In this document: positions 1-5,994 of the stretch, piece after piece
Layout of the letters: each line of letters starts with the position of its first letter
Position numbering within the stretch: the first letter of the stretch is position 1
From: Lachnospiraceae bacterium UBA3332
GTDB taxonomy: Bacteria > Bacillota > Clostridia > Lachnospirales > Lachnospiraceae
NCBI GenBank assembly: GCA_002361095.1
Contig: DERU01000175.1
Location: 435-9,161, forward strand
Length of the DNA stretch: 8,727 nt
Direction of reading: 5' to 3'
Program-made: the position numbers and the translations under genes
The notes under the pieces: model-generated
What the model saw: the letters and a program-made list of their open reading frames with translations, nothing else
Told to the model about the DNA's origin: nothing
Database searches by the model: none

Positions 1-1643
1 CCCCGGTTGCCGCTGGTCACCATCTCCCGGTACCGTGCCAGATATCCGGTAGTTACCTTCGGCTCCCTGGGCTGCCAGCTGCGCCTTCTCTGTTCCATTT
101 CGGCATCGGATACCTTTACATCCAGCCTGTTATTGGGAATGTCAATGCTGATGATATCCCCTTCCTGCACCAGGGCAATCGGGCCTCCTACTGCCGCCTC
201 CGGAGAGACGTGGCCGATGGAAGCGCCCCTGGAAGCGCCGGAGAAGCGCCCGTCCGTGATCAGCGCCACGCTGGAGCCCAAGCCCATTCCCGCAATCGCA
301 GAAGTAGGATTTAACATTTCCCGCATGCCGGGTCCCCCTTTGGGCCCTTCGTAACGGATCACGACCACGTCCCCCGCCACAATCTTTCCGCCCTTGATGG
401 CCGCAATGGCATCTTCCTCGCAGTCAAATACCCGGGCCGGGCCCTCATGTACCATCATCTCCGGAACCACCGCGCTGCGTTTTACCACGCCGGTATCCGG
501 CGCAAGGTTTCCTTTGAGCACCGCGATACCGCCCGTCCTGGAATAAGGGTTCTCCACCGGACGGATCACTTCGGGATTCTTATTGATACAGCCGGCAATG
601 TTTTCCCCCACGGTTTTCGTGGTAACCGTCATCAGTTCCGTATGCAAAAGTCCCTTCTTCTGCAGTTCGTTCATGACCGCGTAAACGCCCCCGGCCTCGT
701 TCAAATCTTCCATGTAAGTGGGCCCGGCAGGAGCCAGATGGCACAGATTCGGCGTCTTTTCGGAAAGTTCGTTGGCAATTTCCATGTCCAGTTCCACCCC
801 CGCCTCATGTGCGATGGCGGGAAGGTGCAGCATGGAATTGGTGGAGCAGCCAAGCGCCATGTCCACGGTAAGCGCATTCATAAACGCATCCTTGGTCATG
901 ATGTCCCGGGGTTTGATGTCTTTTTCCACCAGTTCCATAATCTTCATACCCGCATGCTTGGCCAGACGGATTCGCTCGGAATACACTGCCGGAATGGTTC
1001 CGTTGCCCTTTAGCCCCATCCCCAGCGCCTCCGTAAGACAATTCATGGAATTGGCAGTATACATGCCGGAACAGGAACCGCAGGTAGGACAGACCTTTTC
1101 CTCAAACTCGGCCAGATCTTCCATGGTCATCGTGCCCGCCGCCACGGAACCCACCGCCTCAAACATGGAGGAAAGGCTCTTTTTGTGTCCTTTCACCCGT
1201 CCCGCCAGCATCGGGCCGCCGGATACGAAGATTGTGGGAATATTGACGCGGGCCGCCGCCATCAAAAGCCCCGGCACATTCTTATCACAGTTGGGAATAC
1301 ATACCAGCCCGTCAAACTGGTGCGCCAAAGCCATACACTCTGTACTGTCGCAGATCAAATCCCGGGTCACCAGGGAATATTTCATCCCCACATGCCCCAT
1401 CGCGATACCGTCGCACACTGCGATGGCCGGAAATACCACCGGCGTGCCGCCTGCCATGGCGACGCCCATTTTTACGGCCTCTGTTATTTTGTCCAGATTC
1501 ATATGGCCGGGTACAATCTCGTTATAGGAACTGACAATGCCGATCAACGGCCTGTTGCGCTCCTCCTCCGTGTAACCCAGCGCGTTAAAAAGACTCCTGT
1601 GGGGCGCCTGCTGCACACCCTTTGTCACGTTATCGCTCTTCAT
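1..1643 (-). CDS. ilvD: Dihydroxy-acid dehydratase (3' end cut by window)
   Basis: IlvD dehydrates 2,3-dihydroxy-3-methylbutanoate (and the 3-methylpentanoate analogue) to the 2-oxo acids that lead to valine, leucine and isoleucine; it is a cytoplasmic iron-sulfur enzyme. I translated 547 residues from the minus strand. Family landmarks seen: SSYNEIVPGHMNL at 38-50, CDG with D78, NCDK at 118-121 (C119, D120 and K121, the cluster/Mg2+ site and the lysine that is carboxylated in relatives), PTCGSCSGM at 186-194 (C191 as cluster cysteine) and TDGRFSG with S468 near the C-terminus. Where plant-type [2Fe-2S] enzymes have a cysteine (PCN), this one has PGH (G46), as in the E. coli type, which carries a [4Fe-4S] cluster. 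The start ATG is preceded by an AAGGGGAG site (1652-1659, 8-nt gap) and lies 18 nt after the leuB stop, so the two genes are co-transcribed. The family is about 550-560 residues long, so only a few C-terminal residues are missing, by truncation at base 1. Confidence 0.97.
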   Translation of the reverse strand, partial: MKSDNVTKGVQQAPHRSLFNALGYTEEERNRPLIGIVSSYNEIVPGHMNLDKITEAVKMGVAMAGGTPVVFPAIAVCDGIAMGHVGMKYSLVTRDLICDSTECMALAHQFDGLVCIPNCDKNVPGLLMAAARVNIPTIFVSGGPMLAGRVKGHKKSLSSMFEAVGSVAAGTMTMEDLAEFEEKVCPTCGSCSGMYTANSMNCLTEALGMGLKGNGTIPAVYSERIRLAKHAGMKIMELVEKDIKPRDIMTKDAFMNALTVDMALGCSTNSMLHLPAIAHEAGVELDMEIANELSEKTPNLCHLAPAGPTYMEDLNEAGGVYAVMNELQKKGLLHTELMTVTTKTVGENIAGCINKNPEVIRPVENPYSRTGGIAVLKGNLAPDTGVVKRSAVVPEMMVHEGPARVFDCEEDAIAAIKGGKIVAGDVVVIRYEGPKGGPGMREMLNPTSAIAGMGLGSSVALITDGRFSGASRGASIGHVSPEAAVGGPIALVQEGDIISIDIPNNRLDVKVSDAEMEQRRRSWQPREPKVTTGYLARYREMVTSGNR

Positions 1644-1661
1644 ATTCCATTCTCCCCTTCT

Positions 1662-2747
1662 TCAAACAATGCGCTCTGCCAGAAGATCACCCATCTGCCT
1701 GCAGCCTACCCGCACACAACCGTCCGAAAAAATATCCCCTGTCCGGTAACCTTCCTTTAACACCTGCTTTACGGCATTTTCCACCGCATCCGCCTCTTTA
1801 TCCAAATCAAACGAATACCGAAGCATCATCGCCGCGCTCAAAACCGTGGCAATGGGATTGGCAATATCTTTTCCCGCAATATCCGGCGCGCTGCCGTGGC
1901 TGGGCTCATACAGGCCGAATTTTGTATCGTTTAAGCTTGCGGAGGACAGCATCCCGATGGAACCCGTCACCATACTCGCCTCGTCGGATAAAATGTCCCC
2001 GAACATGTTCTCCGTCAAAATGACGTCAAACTGCGCCGGATCCTTCACCAGCTGCATCGCACAGTTATCCACCAGCATATGTTCCACTTCCACATCCGGA
2101 TAATCCTGCGCCACTTCGTTGACCACCGCCCGCCACAGTCTGGAGGAATCCAGCACATTTGCCTTGTCCACGCTGGTCACTTTATGCTTTCTCTTACGCG
2201 CAATCTCAAATCCTTTGACGGCAATCCGCCTGATCTCGTTTTCGTCGTAGGTCAGGGTATCATAGGCTTTACGTACCCCGTTTTCTTCCACGGTCTTTCG
2301 TTCGCCAAAATACAGGCCCCCGGTGAGTTCCCGCATAATCAGCATGTCAAACCCTGCGCGGCTGATCTCCTCCTTCAACGGGCAGGCCGCCGCCAGTTCC
2401 TCATACAAATAAGCCGGACGCAGATTGGCAAACAGCTGCAATTCCTTGCGGATCTTTAAAAGTCCCGCTTCCGGGCGCAGATTGGGCGGCAGCTTGTACC
2501 AGGGGGATGTATTGGTGTCCCCGCCGATGGAGCCCATCAGCACGGCATCCGCCGCCTTGGCGTCCGCAATCGCTTCCTGCGTCAGCGGAACCCCATGCAC
2601 ATCAATGGACGCGCCGCCCATCAAAATGTCCTTATAAACCATTGTATGACCATATACCTTCGCCACCCTGTCCAGAACCTTCCTGGCCTCGGCCACAATC
2701 TCAGGCCCGATCCCGTCGCCGGGAATGCATACGATATGTAATTCCAT
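1662..2747 (-). CDS. leuB: 3-isopropylmalate dehydrogenase
   Basis: LeuB oxidises and decarboxylates 3-isopropylmalate with NAD+ to 2-oxoisocaproate, the leucine precursor; it is a cytoplasmic homodimer. The 361-residue protein is full length for the family. Visible landmarks: PGDGIGPE at 9-16; substrate arginines R100, R110 and R139; RELTGGLYFGERK at 139-151 with Y146; catalytic lysine in VDKANVL (K195); DNCAMQLVKDPAQFDV at 227-242; divalent-metal aspartates D227, D251 and D255; and EPSHGSAPDIAGKDIANP at 281-298, the NAD-binding segment. The LR-rich substrate loop and EPSHGSAPDI favour isopropylmalate over isocitrate dehydrogenase. The start is supported by AAGGAGGT at 2755-2762 with a 7-nt gap. 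It is the first gene after a clear promoter and is followed 18 nt later by ilvD. leuA, leuC and leuD are not in the window. Confidence 0.97.
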   Translation of the reverse strand: MELHIVCIPGDGIGPEIVAEARKVLDRVAKVYGHTMVYKDILMGGASIDVHGVPLTQEAIADAKAADAVLMGSIGGDTNTSPWYKLPPNLRPEAGLLKIRKELQLFANLRPAYLYEELAAACPLKEEISRAGFDMLIMRELTGGLYFGERKTVEENGVRKAYDTLTYDENEIRRIAVKGFEIARKRKHKVTSVDKANVLDSSRLWRAVVNEVAQDYPDVEVEHMLVDNCAMQLVKDPAQFDVILTENMFGDILSDEASMVTGSIGMLSSASLNDTKFGLYEPSHGSAPDIAGKDIANPIATVLSAAMMLRYSFDLDKEADAVENAVKQVLKEGYRTGDIFSDGCVRVGCRQMGDLLAERIV

Positions 2748-2763
2748 TTCACAGACCTCCTTA

Positions 2764-2822
2764 CGCTAACAGGTATTTCTCCCTATTCTATCGCATCAAA
2801 GCGCGTTTTTCAACCGTTAGCG
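2764..2822. repeat. 7-bp inverted repeat bracketing the leuB promoter
   Basis: CGCTAAC at 2764-2770 and its exact reverse complement GTTAGCG at 2816-2822 sit on either side of the leuB -10/-35 elements. The right arm lies between the upstream terminator T-run and the -35 box; the left arm lies in the short 5' leader just before the ribosome binding site. The placement would suit a paired operator, but 7 bp with a 45-bp gap can arise by chance, and I do not recognise the motif. Confidence 0.4.
2785..2813 (-). promoter_or_regulatory. Sigma-A promoter for leuB-ilvD
   Basis: On the minus strand a TTGAAA -35 box (2808-2813) and a TAGAAT -10 box (2785-2790) are separated by exactly 17 bases. Each matches the vegetative consensus at five of six positions. 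Transcription would begin near 2778, giving a leader of only about 30 nt before leuB, too short for a T-box or leader-peptide attenuator. Regulation, if any, is therefore more likely at the DNA level. The promoter follows directly after an intrinsic terminator, so it insulates leuB-ilvD from the upstream genes. Confidence 0.8.
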
Positions 2823-2823
2823 C

Positions 2824-2852
2824 AAAAAAGACCATACCCGTTTGGCATGGTC
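2824..2852 (-). terminator. Intrinsic terminator after the DUF4097-like gene
   Basis: On the minus strand GACCAT pairs with ATGGTC (2830-2852 overall: 6 bp, one mismatch, then 2 more G-C pairs around a 5-nt loop), followed at once by six T residues (2824-2829). It lies about 78 nt beyond the stop codon at 2930 and just upstream of the leuB promoter, so it probably ends the transcript that carries the DUF4097-like gene. Confidence 0.8.
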
Positions 2853-2929
2853 TGTATAACTTATTGGAATGATGTAAGGCTTTTCTATTCTATTTTGGCA
2901 TAATAATGGGAATACCGGATACGCTTACG

Positions 2930-3913
2930 CTACACCGCGTCTTTTACCCGTATATCCCCGTAGCGGGTATAAACACGGACCCCCGCCGCATCCCCTTCCA
3001 TCCGGATGAAATCGGAGTTTCCTTCCTCCCCGTCGGCTTCCACTTTCCCCTGCGGGGTGCGGATGGCGCCCCATTCGGAATGCAGGCTCACCCCATGGCG
3101 GTCCATACCGCCCACAAGGCCAAGGGTAACGGCCCCGCTCTCGTTTTCCACTTCCATACTGGAAACTTTTTCCACCGTAGCGGAAAGGTCGCCGTACCGC
3201 ATATAAAACGCTGCCGTTTTTGCCTGCAGCGCCCCGGTTTTTACCGTACCGCTCTCGTTGCGGACGGTGACCGCATCCCCCTGCAGCCCTCCGGTTACCA
3301 AATCTCCATACAGCATCTCCAGGCTCAGGGAACCGCCCTCCCAGCCGTCCAGCTGCACCCTCCCGTTTTCTGCGCTGATGCACATTTCCCTGGAAAGCAG
3401 ATTCTTTTCCACTATAATATCCCCATACAGGTTATTGACCGTCACCTTTTCAAGCTGTGCCCTATCCGGAACCGTGATTTTCACATACGGTTCCTGCTCT
3501 CCCTGCCCGGATTCCCATTCCCATCCCGTAAAACCGTAATACCGCTTTTGACTGCCGCTTTTTGACCACTCCCCTTCCCGTATGGTCAGGGTATGGTCTT
3601 CCATGCTGTACTGCGGCTGTTCATGGGTTCCTTCCAACACATATTCCACCGCCCACTCTTTGCCGGGCACAATTTCAAGTCTGGCTTCTATCAGGCAAAT
3701 ATCCACATTTTCGACGGTATCCAGCCGTGTCCGCTGCAGGACATAATCCGAACGCACCGACCGGTCGGCGTTTTCCTTCACATGGATGCCGTCCCTGTCA
3801 TAATAGAAGCCGGGCGCGCCTCCCATCGCCATTCCGGCCCCCAGACAGATACCTCCTACCAGCATAAACGTTCCCGCCGCAGTCAAAAGAATTTTTGTCC
3901 CCTTATGCATCAT
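2930..3913 (-). CDS. Membrane-anchored DUF4097-like beta-repeat protein
   Basis: Function unknown. The 327-residue protein has a short basic N-terminus, one hydrophobic segment (about 8-31, anchor or uncleaved signal) and a long extracytoplasmic region. From about residue 140 it is built of short beta-type repeats: YGD at 163, 202, 240 and 318, alternating with ENG/ESG/EWG at 182, 220, 258 and 280, a spacing of roughly 19 residues. This pattern matches the putative-adhesin DUF4097 fold, a beta-helix-like stack. There is no lipobox before C23. I chose the ATG at 3911-3913 because GAGGGGG (3923-3929) lies 9 nt upstream and the hydrophobic segment follows directly. A longer reading from 4042 would add 43 residues that merely overlap the preceding gene. 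The gene overlaps the upstream membrane-protein gene by 11 nt, which implies translational coupling and a shared role at the envelope. DUF4097 genes often sit next to DUF1700 and PadR-type regulator genes; no regulator is seen here. Confidence 0.8.
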   Translation of the reverse strand: MMHKGTKILLTAAGTFMLVGGICLGAGMAMGGAPGFYYDRDGIHVKENADRSVRSDYVLQRTRLDTVENVDICLIEARLEIVPGKEWAVEYVLEGTHEQPQYSMEDHTLTIREGEWSKSGSQKRYYGFTGWEWESGQGEQEPYVKITVPDRAQLEKVTVNNLYGDIIVEKNLLSREMCISAENGRVQLDGWEGGSLSLEMLYGDLVTGGLQGDAVTVRNESGTVKTGALQAKTAAFYMRYGDLSATVEKVSSMEVENESGAVTLGLVGGMDRHGVSLHSEWGAIRTPQGKVEADGEEGNSDFIRMEGDAAGVRVYTRYGDIRVKDAV

Positions 3914-4460
3914 GGCTGTTTTCCCCCTCATCCGGTATTTGGCACACTTCCATCCGGCTTTCCGGCGTTTTCGCTTCCCCGTTAAATCCGGAAGTCCCCG
4001 GAAGCATGCCTGCTTTGCCGGATTTCGCAAAAAGCAGTTCATGCAGCCATCCGACCGCTTTTCTCGCCGCCCTGGGCAAATGCCTGCCCATCTTCCAAAG
4101 CGCCAAAGCGATCAATATCCCGGCCCCTAAGGCAAACAGACTTGCGCCCAATACCGCAAGACCGCTGGCCGGTGTGGAAAACAGCATTCCGGCCCCAAAC
4201 CCGATTCCGATCACTGCGCCGAAAATTACTACGGCAAGACCGGCCGCCCCGGCCAGTATACAGCCCGAAATGCCTAAAATGACGGCGAGCCCTCCCCCTG
4301 CCAATGCCAGCAGTATTCCCAATGCCAGCCCGCCGATGCCAAGCGCCAAAGGCACAAGCACCGGCAATGCCAGAATGGACAAGATAATAATTGCGATTGT
4401 CTGTCCCCTGTTCTTTTTCACGCTTTCCCCTGCGCTGCCTGCATATCCCGCGTCACTCAT
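3903..4460 (-). CDS. Small Gly/Ala-rich multi-helix membrane protein
   Basis: I cannot name this gene with certainty. The 185-residue product has a polar N-terminus of about 20 residues, then roughly four hydrophobic, glycine- and alanine-rich segments (about 21-40, 43-64, 66-92 and 98-122), and a polar, partly basic tail (123-185). It resembles the membrane half of DUF1700-type proteins that accompany DUF4097 genes, but it lacks their usual acidic helical N-terminal domain of about 80 residues, so the link is mainly contextual. The start is well supported: AGGAGGG at 4467-4473 lies 6 nt from the ATG. Its last 11 nt overlap the start of the DUF4097-like gene. The tail beyond about residue 145 looks weakly constrained. 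Confidence 0.75.
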   Translation of the reverse strand: MSDAGYAGSAGESVKKNRGQTIAIIILSILALPVLVPLALGIGGLALGILLALAGGGLAVILGISGCILAGAAGLAVVIFGAVIGIGFGAGMLFSTPASGLAVLGASLFALGAGILIALALWKMGRHLPRAARKAVGWLHELLFAKSGKAGMLPGTSGFNGEAKTPESRMEVCQIPDEGENSHDA

Positions 4461-4537
4461 AACGATCCCTCCTGATTTTCTCCTGCCTTACTTTTAAAAT
4501 CAGGATACGGTAATAAAATAAAATGCGAATGCAGATT

Positions 4538-4567
4538 TGTATAAAGCTTTCCAAAACGCTTTCTTAA
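4538..4567 (-). promoter_or_regulatory. Possible weak promoter for the membrane-protein pair
   Basis: On the minus strand TTAAGA (4562-4567) and TATACA (4538-4543) are 18 bases apart, a moderate vegetative-type match in an AT-rich 150-nt gap. It would give a leader of about 70 nt. Both boxes are imperfect, and the -35 overlaps the T-run of the possible terminator, so this is tentative. Confidence 0.25.
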
Positions 4568-4601
4568 AAAAATCTAAACATCCGCAAATGCGCGGGACTG
4601 T
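4566..4601 (-). terminator. Possible weak terminator after the dipeptidase gene
   Basis: Just after the dipeptidase stop, minus-strand CCGC and GCGG pair around a 6-nt loop and can be extended by T-A and ACA/TGT with two single-base bulges (4578-4601). Five nt later there is a run of seven T (4566-4572). The stem is interrupted, so termination may be partial and read-through to the membrane-protein pair is possible. Confidence 0.4.
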
Positions 4602-4611
4602 CTGTACGGCC

Positions 4612-5592
4612 CTATAACAGTTCCTTATAAACACGCAGTACGTTTCCGCTGTATATTTTTTCCCGCTGGCTGGCGCTAAAGCCGCCCTTCTCCAATGCGG
4701 CATCCAACAGGGGCAGTTTATCCGCCCCGTCCAGCTGCTCATGGGTAGGGATTCCGTCAAAATCGCTGCCAAGCCCCAGGCAATCCACGCCGCCCTTGTC
4801 TGCGATATGCTTCGCATGACGGACGACAGCCTCTATGGTTCCCTTATTCTGTACGCCCATAGGCGCCGTCTCCAAAAAATCCGCGCAGAAATTTAAACCG
4901 GTCACCCCTCCCCTTTCTCCCAGCGTCCGGATCATCTCGTCCGTAAGGTTGCGTACCTGATTACACACCGCCCTGGCGTTGGAATGGCTGGCCACAAAAG
5001 GTTTTTTCGTATGGCGGGCCACATCCCAAAACCCGGCGTCCGAAAGATGCGACACATCCACGATCATTCCCATCCGCTGCATCTCCTCCACCGCACAAAT
5101 TCCAAACTCCGTCAGTCCTTTTTCGGTCTGGGGCTTTGTAAAATCCGGCTTTTCCCCCTCTTTTCCCAATATATTGGGATATCCGATTTCATTTGGAAAA
5201 TTCCAGGTCAGCGTCATCATGCGCACGCCCCGTTCATAAAATTTCCGAAGATTCTCCAGGCTTCCCTTGCAAACCGCACCTTCTTCCAGCGTCAGCATTG
5301 CGCTGATTTTTCCCACGGCGCGGTTTTTTTCAATATCGGCAAAACTTTTTACCTGTCCGATCTTTTCCGGGAAACGCCGCATCTGCATTTCGAAGCAATC
5401 CGCCATCTCCATCGCTTCCTCAAAAGGATCCCTCCCGCTTTTGGTATATACAAACAGGGCAAAATTCTGCAACAGATAATCCCCTGCCTGCATCTTATCC
5501 AAATTAATGTGTAATCCGTTCTCCGAAAGAGACCATTCCGGATGCTTTATCAGCTTTGCAACCGTATCGCAGTGCATATCCGCCACTTTCAA
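4612..5592 (-). CDS. Membrane dipeptidase-type metallopeptidase, family M19 (TTG start)
   Basis: M19 enzymes are binuclear-zinc hydrolases that cleave dipeptides, often tolerating a D-amino acid in the second position. Zinc and catalytic landmarks are present in order: MHCDT with H7 and D9; LEEGA with E104 as bridging ligand; DVSHLSD with H182; ASHSNARA with H203; GSDFDG with D277; and the typical GNVLRV C-terminal motif at 316-321. The 326 residues are a usual bacterial length. There is no signal peptide, so despite the family name a cytoplasmic enzyme is expected. The start is TTG at 5590-5592: AGGAGG (5601-5606) is 8 nt upstream and an in-frame TAA lies two codons before it. The only alternatives, GTG at codon 3 or ATG at codon 6, would be too far from that site or cut into the zinc motif. 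The leader contains a 10-bp inverted repeat. Natural substrate not deducible; cell-wall or dietary peptide turnover is possible. Confidence 0.93.
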   Translation of the reverse strand: MKVADMHCDTVAKLIKHPEWSLSENGLHINLDKMQAGDYLLQNFALFVYTKSGRDPFEEAMEMADCFEMQMRRFPEKIGQVKSFADIEKNRAVGKISAMLTLEEGAVCKGSLENLRKFYERGVRMMTLTWNFPNEIGYPNILGKEGEKPDFTKPQTEKGLTEFGICAVEEMQRMGMIVDVSHLSDAGFWDVARHTKKPFVASHSNARAVCNQVRNLTDEMIRTLGERGGVTGLNFCADFLETAPMGVQNKGTIEAVVRHAKHIADKGGVDCLGLGSDFDGIPTHEQLDGADKLPLLDAALEKGGFSASQREKIYSGNVLRVYKELL

Positions 5593-5629
5593 TTTTTATG
5601 CCTCCTATCCGCCGCAGCATTTTTTCTTT

Positions 5630-5682
5630 GTAACAGTTTTGCCTCCCGCCTTAAGCTGCTGCCGCTGGGGCCAAACTGTTAC
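5630..5682 (-). promoter_or_regulatory. Long hairpin / inverted repeat in the dipeptidase leader
   Basis: GTAACAGTTT (5630-5639) and AAACTGTTAC (5673-5682) are perfect 10-base reverse complements. Past one mismatch the stem can continue with three G-C pairs, a bulged A and two more, enclosing a loop of about 20 nt. It ends 23 nt upstream of the dipeptidase ribosome binding site. No T-run follows on the minus strand, so it is not a minus-strand terminator; a protein-binding site or an mRNA leader structure fits better. The motif is not one I recognise. Confidence 0.6.
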
Positions 5683-5717
5683 TTTTCCTTATATAGATAC
5701 GCCTCCACCCGTTGATA

Positions 5718-5987
5718 CATGCGTCAAACCCTCATCAAACCGGATACGCCCGTCCTGTACGGCATTCCCCGTAAAACAGGGGTATCCTTACGGGACGGAC
5801 ACTTCCTTACACATGGTAACAGGCCTATACGGCATTTCCCATACACGCCCCGGAAAGAAACAGCGCTTTGGCAAAATCCATAATACCCTATATACATGTG
5901 CAAAAAAACATCCGTCCCGCAAGAATACCCCTGCTTCCAACGCATAAAAACAGCCTTCACGCACGGCGACGCCAAGAATGACGCATG
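5718..5987. repeat. 9-bp perfect inverted repeat near the ends of the structured gap element
   Basis: CATGCGTCA at 5718-5726 and TGACGCATG at 5979-5987 are exact reverse complements 252 bp apart. They could be terminal inverted repeats of a small 270-bp mobile element, or an alternative pairing partner for the 5' foot of the structured RNA. No clear target-site duplication flanks them. Confidence 0.4.
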
Positions 5988-5994
5988 CCGGTTT
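5737..5994 (-). repeat. 258-bp imperfect palindrome, probably a folded RNA on the minus strand
   Basis: The region fills most of the yajC-dipeptidase gap. Main arms: 5777-5823 and 5887-5933 (47 nt each), identical at 35 positions when one is reverse-complemented. Nine of the 12 differences are transitions, and all nine give G-U pairs in a minus-strand transcript. The helix is therefore unbroken for 39 pairs, then has a 3x3 internal loop. It continues imperfectly inward to an apical loop near 5849-5862. The outer stem pairs 5988-5994 with 5737-5743 (7 bp), then 5980-5986 with 5744-5750, then 5973-5977 with 5753-5757, again with only G-U deviations. Between foot and arms the two sides differ in length (39 and 19 nt). 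The outermost pairs include the last two bases of the yajC stop codon. Small open frames here have no ribosome binding site and look non-coding. It may be a transcribed palindromic repeat family or a 3'-UTR RNA. Confidence 0.75.
5754..5840. repeat. 17-bp direct repeat pair inside the palindrome
   Basis: Positions 5754-5770 and 5824-5840 match at 15 of 17 bases (shared core TACGGCATT, preceded by CCT and followed by a C-rich end); both differences are transitions. One copy lies beside the outer stem, the other in the inner stem. A looser direct similarity exists between 5898-5913 and 5939-5955 (an A-rich run flanked by TGC and CATCC/CAGCC). The element therefore seems to have grown partly by internal duplication. 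Confidence 0.5.

Noticed and set aside
718..1527. Long plus-strand open frame (269 codons) opposite ilvD, with others at 447-1013 and 1185-1760
   Set aside because: They lie antisense to a certain ilvD gene, the products show no recognisable family, and they are explained by the codon bias of the real gene.
2748..2929. T-box or leader-peptide attenuator before leuB
   Set aside because: The hairpin with the T-run lies upstream of the promoter, so it cannot be in the leuB leader, and the leader after the promoter is only about 30 nt.
2906..3565. Plus-strand open frame opposite the DUF4097-like gene, and a minus-strand frame at 2925-3383
   Set aside because: Both are out-of-frame readings of the repeat gene, low in complexity and without binding sites; the 370-codon minus frame has the anchor and regular repeats.
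3895..4497. Plus-strand proline-rich open frame of 200 codons
   Set aside because: It is the complement of Gly/Ala-rich membrane helices, which gives Pro/Ala/Ser-rich shadows; the minus-strand gene has a strong binding site and hydrophobic segments.
4500..4817. Minus-strand open frame of 105 codons over the dipeptidase 3' end
   Set aside because: It is an alternative frame of the dipeptidase C-terminus extended into AT-rich spacer, with no binding site and no family likeness.
5630..5690. Intrinsic terminator on the plus strand (hairpin followed by four T)
   Set aside because: No plus-strand gene exists to be terminated and the T-run is short.
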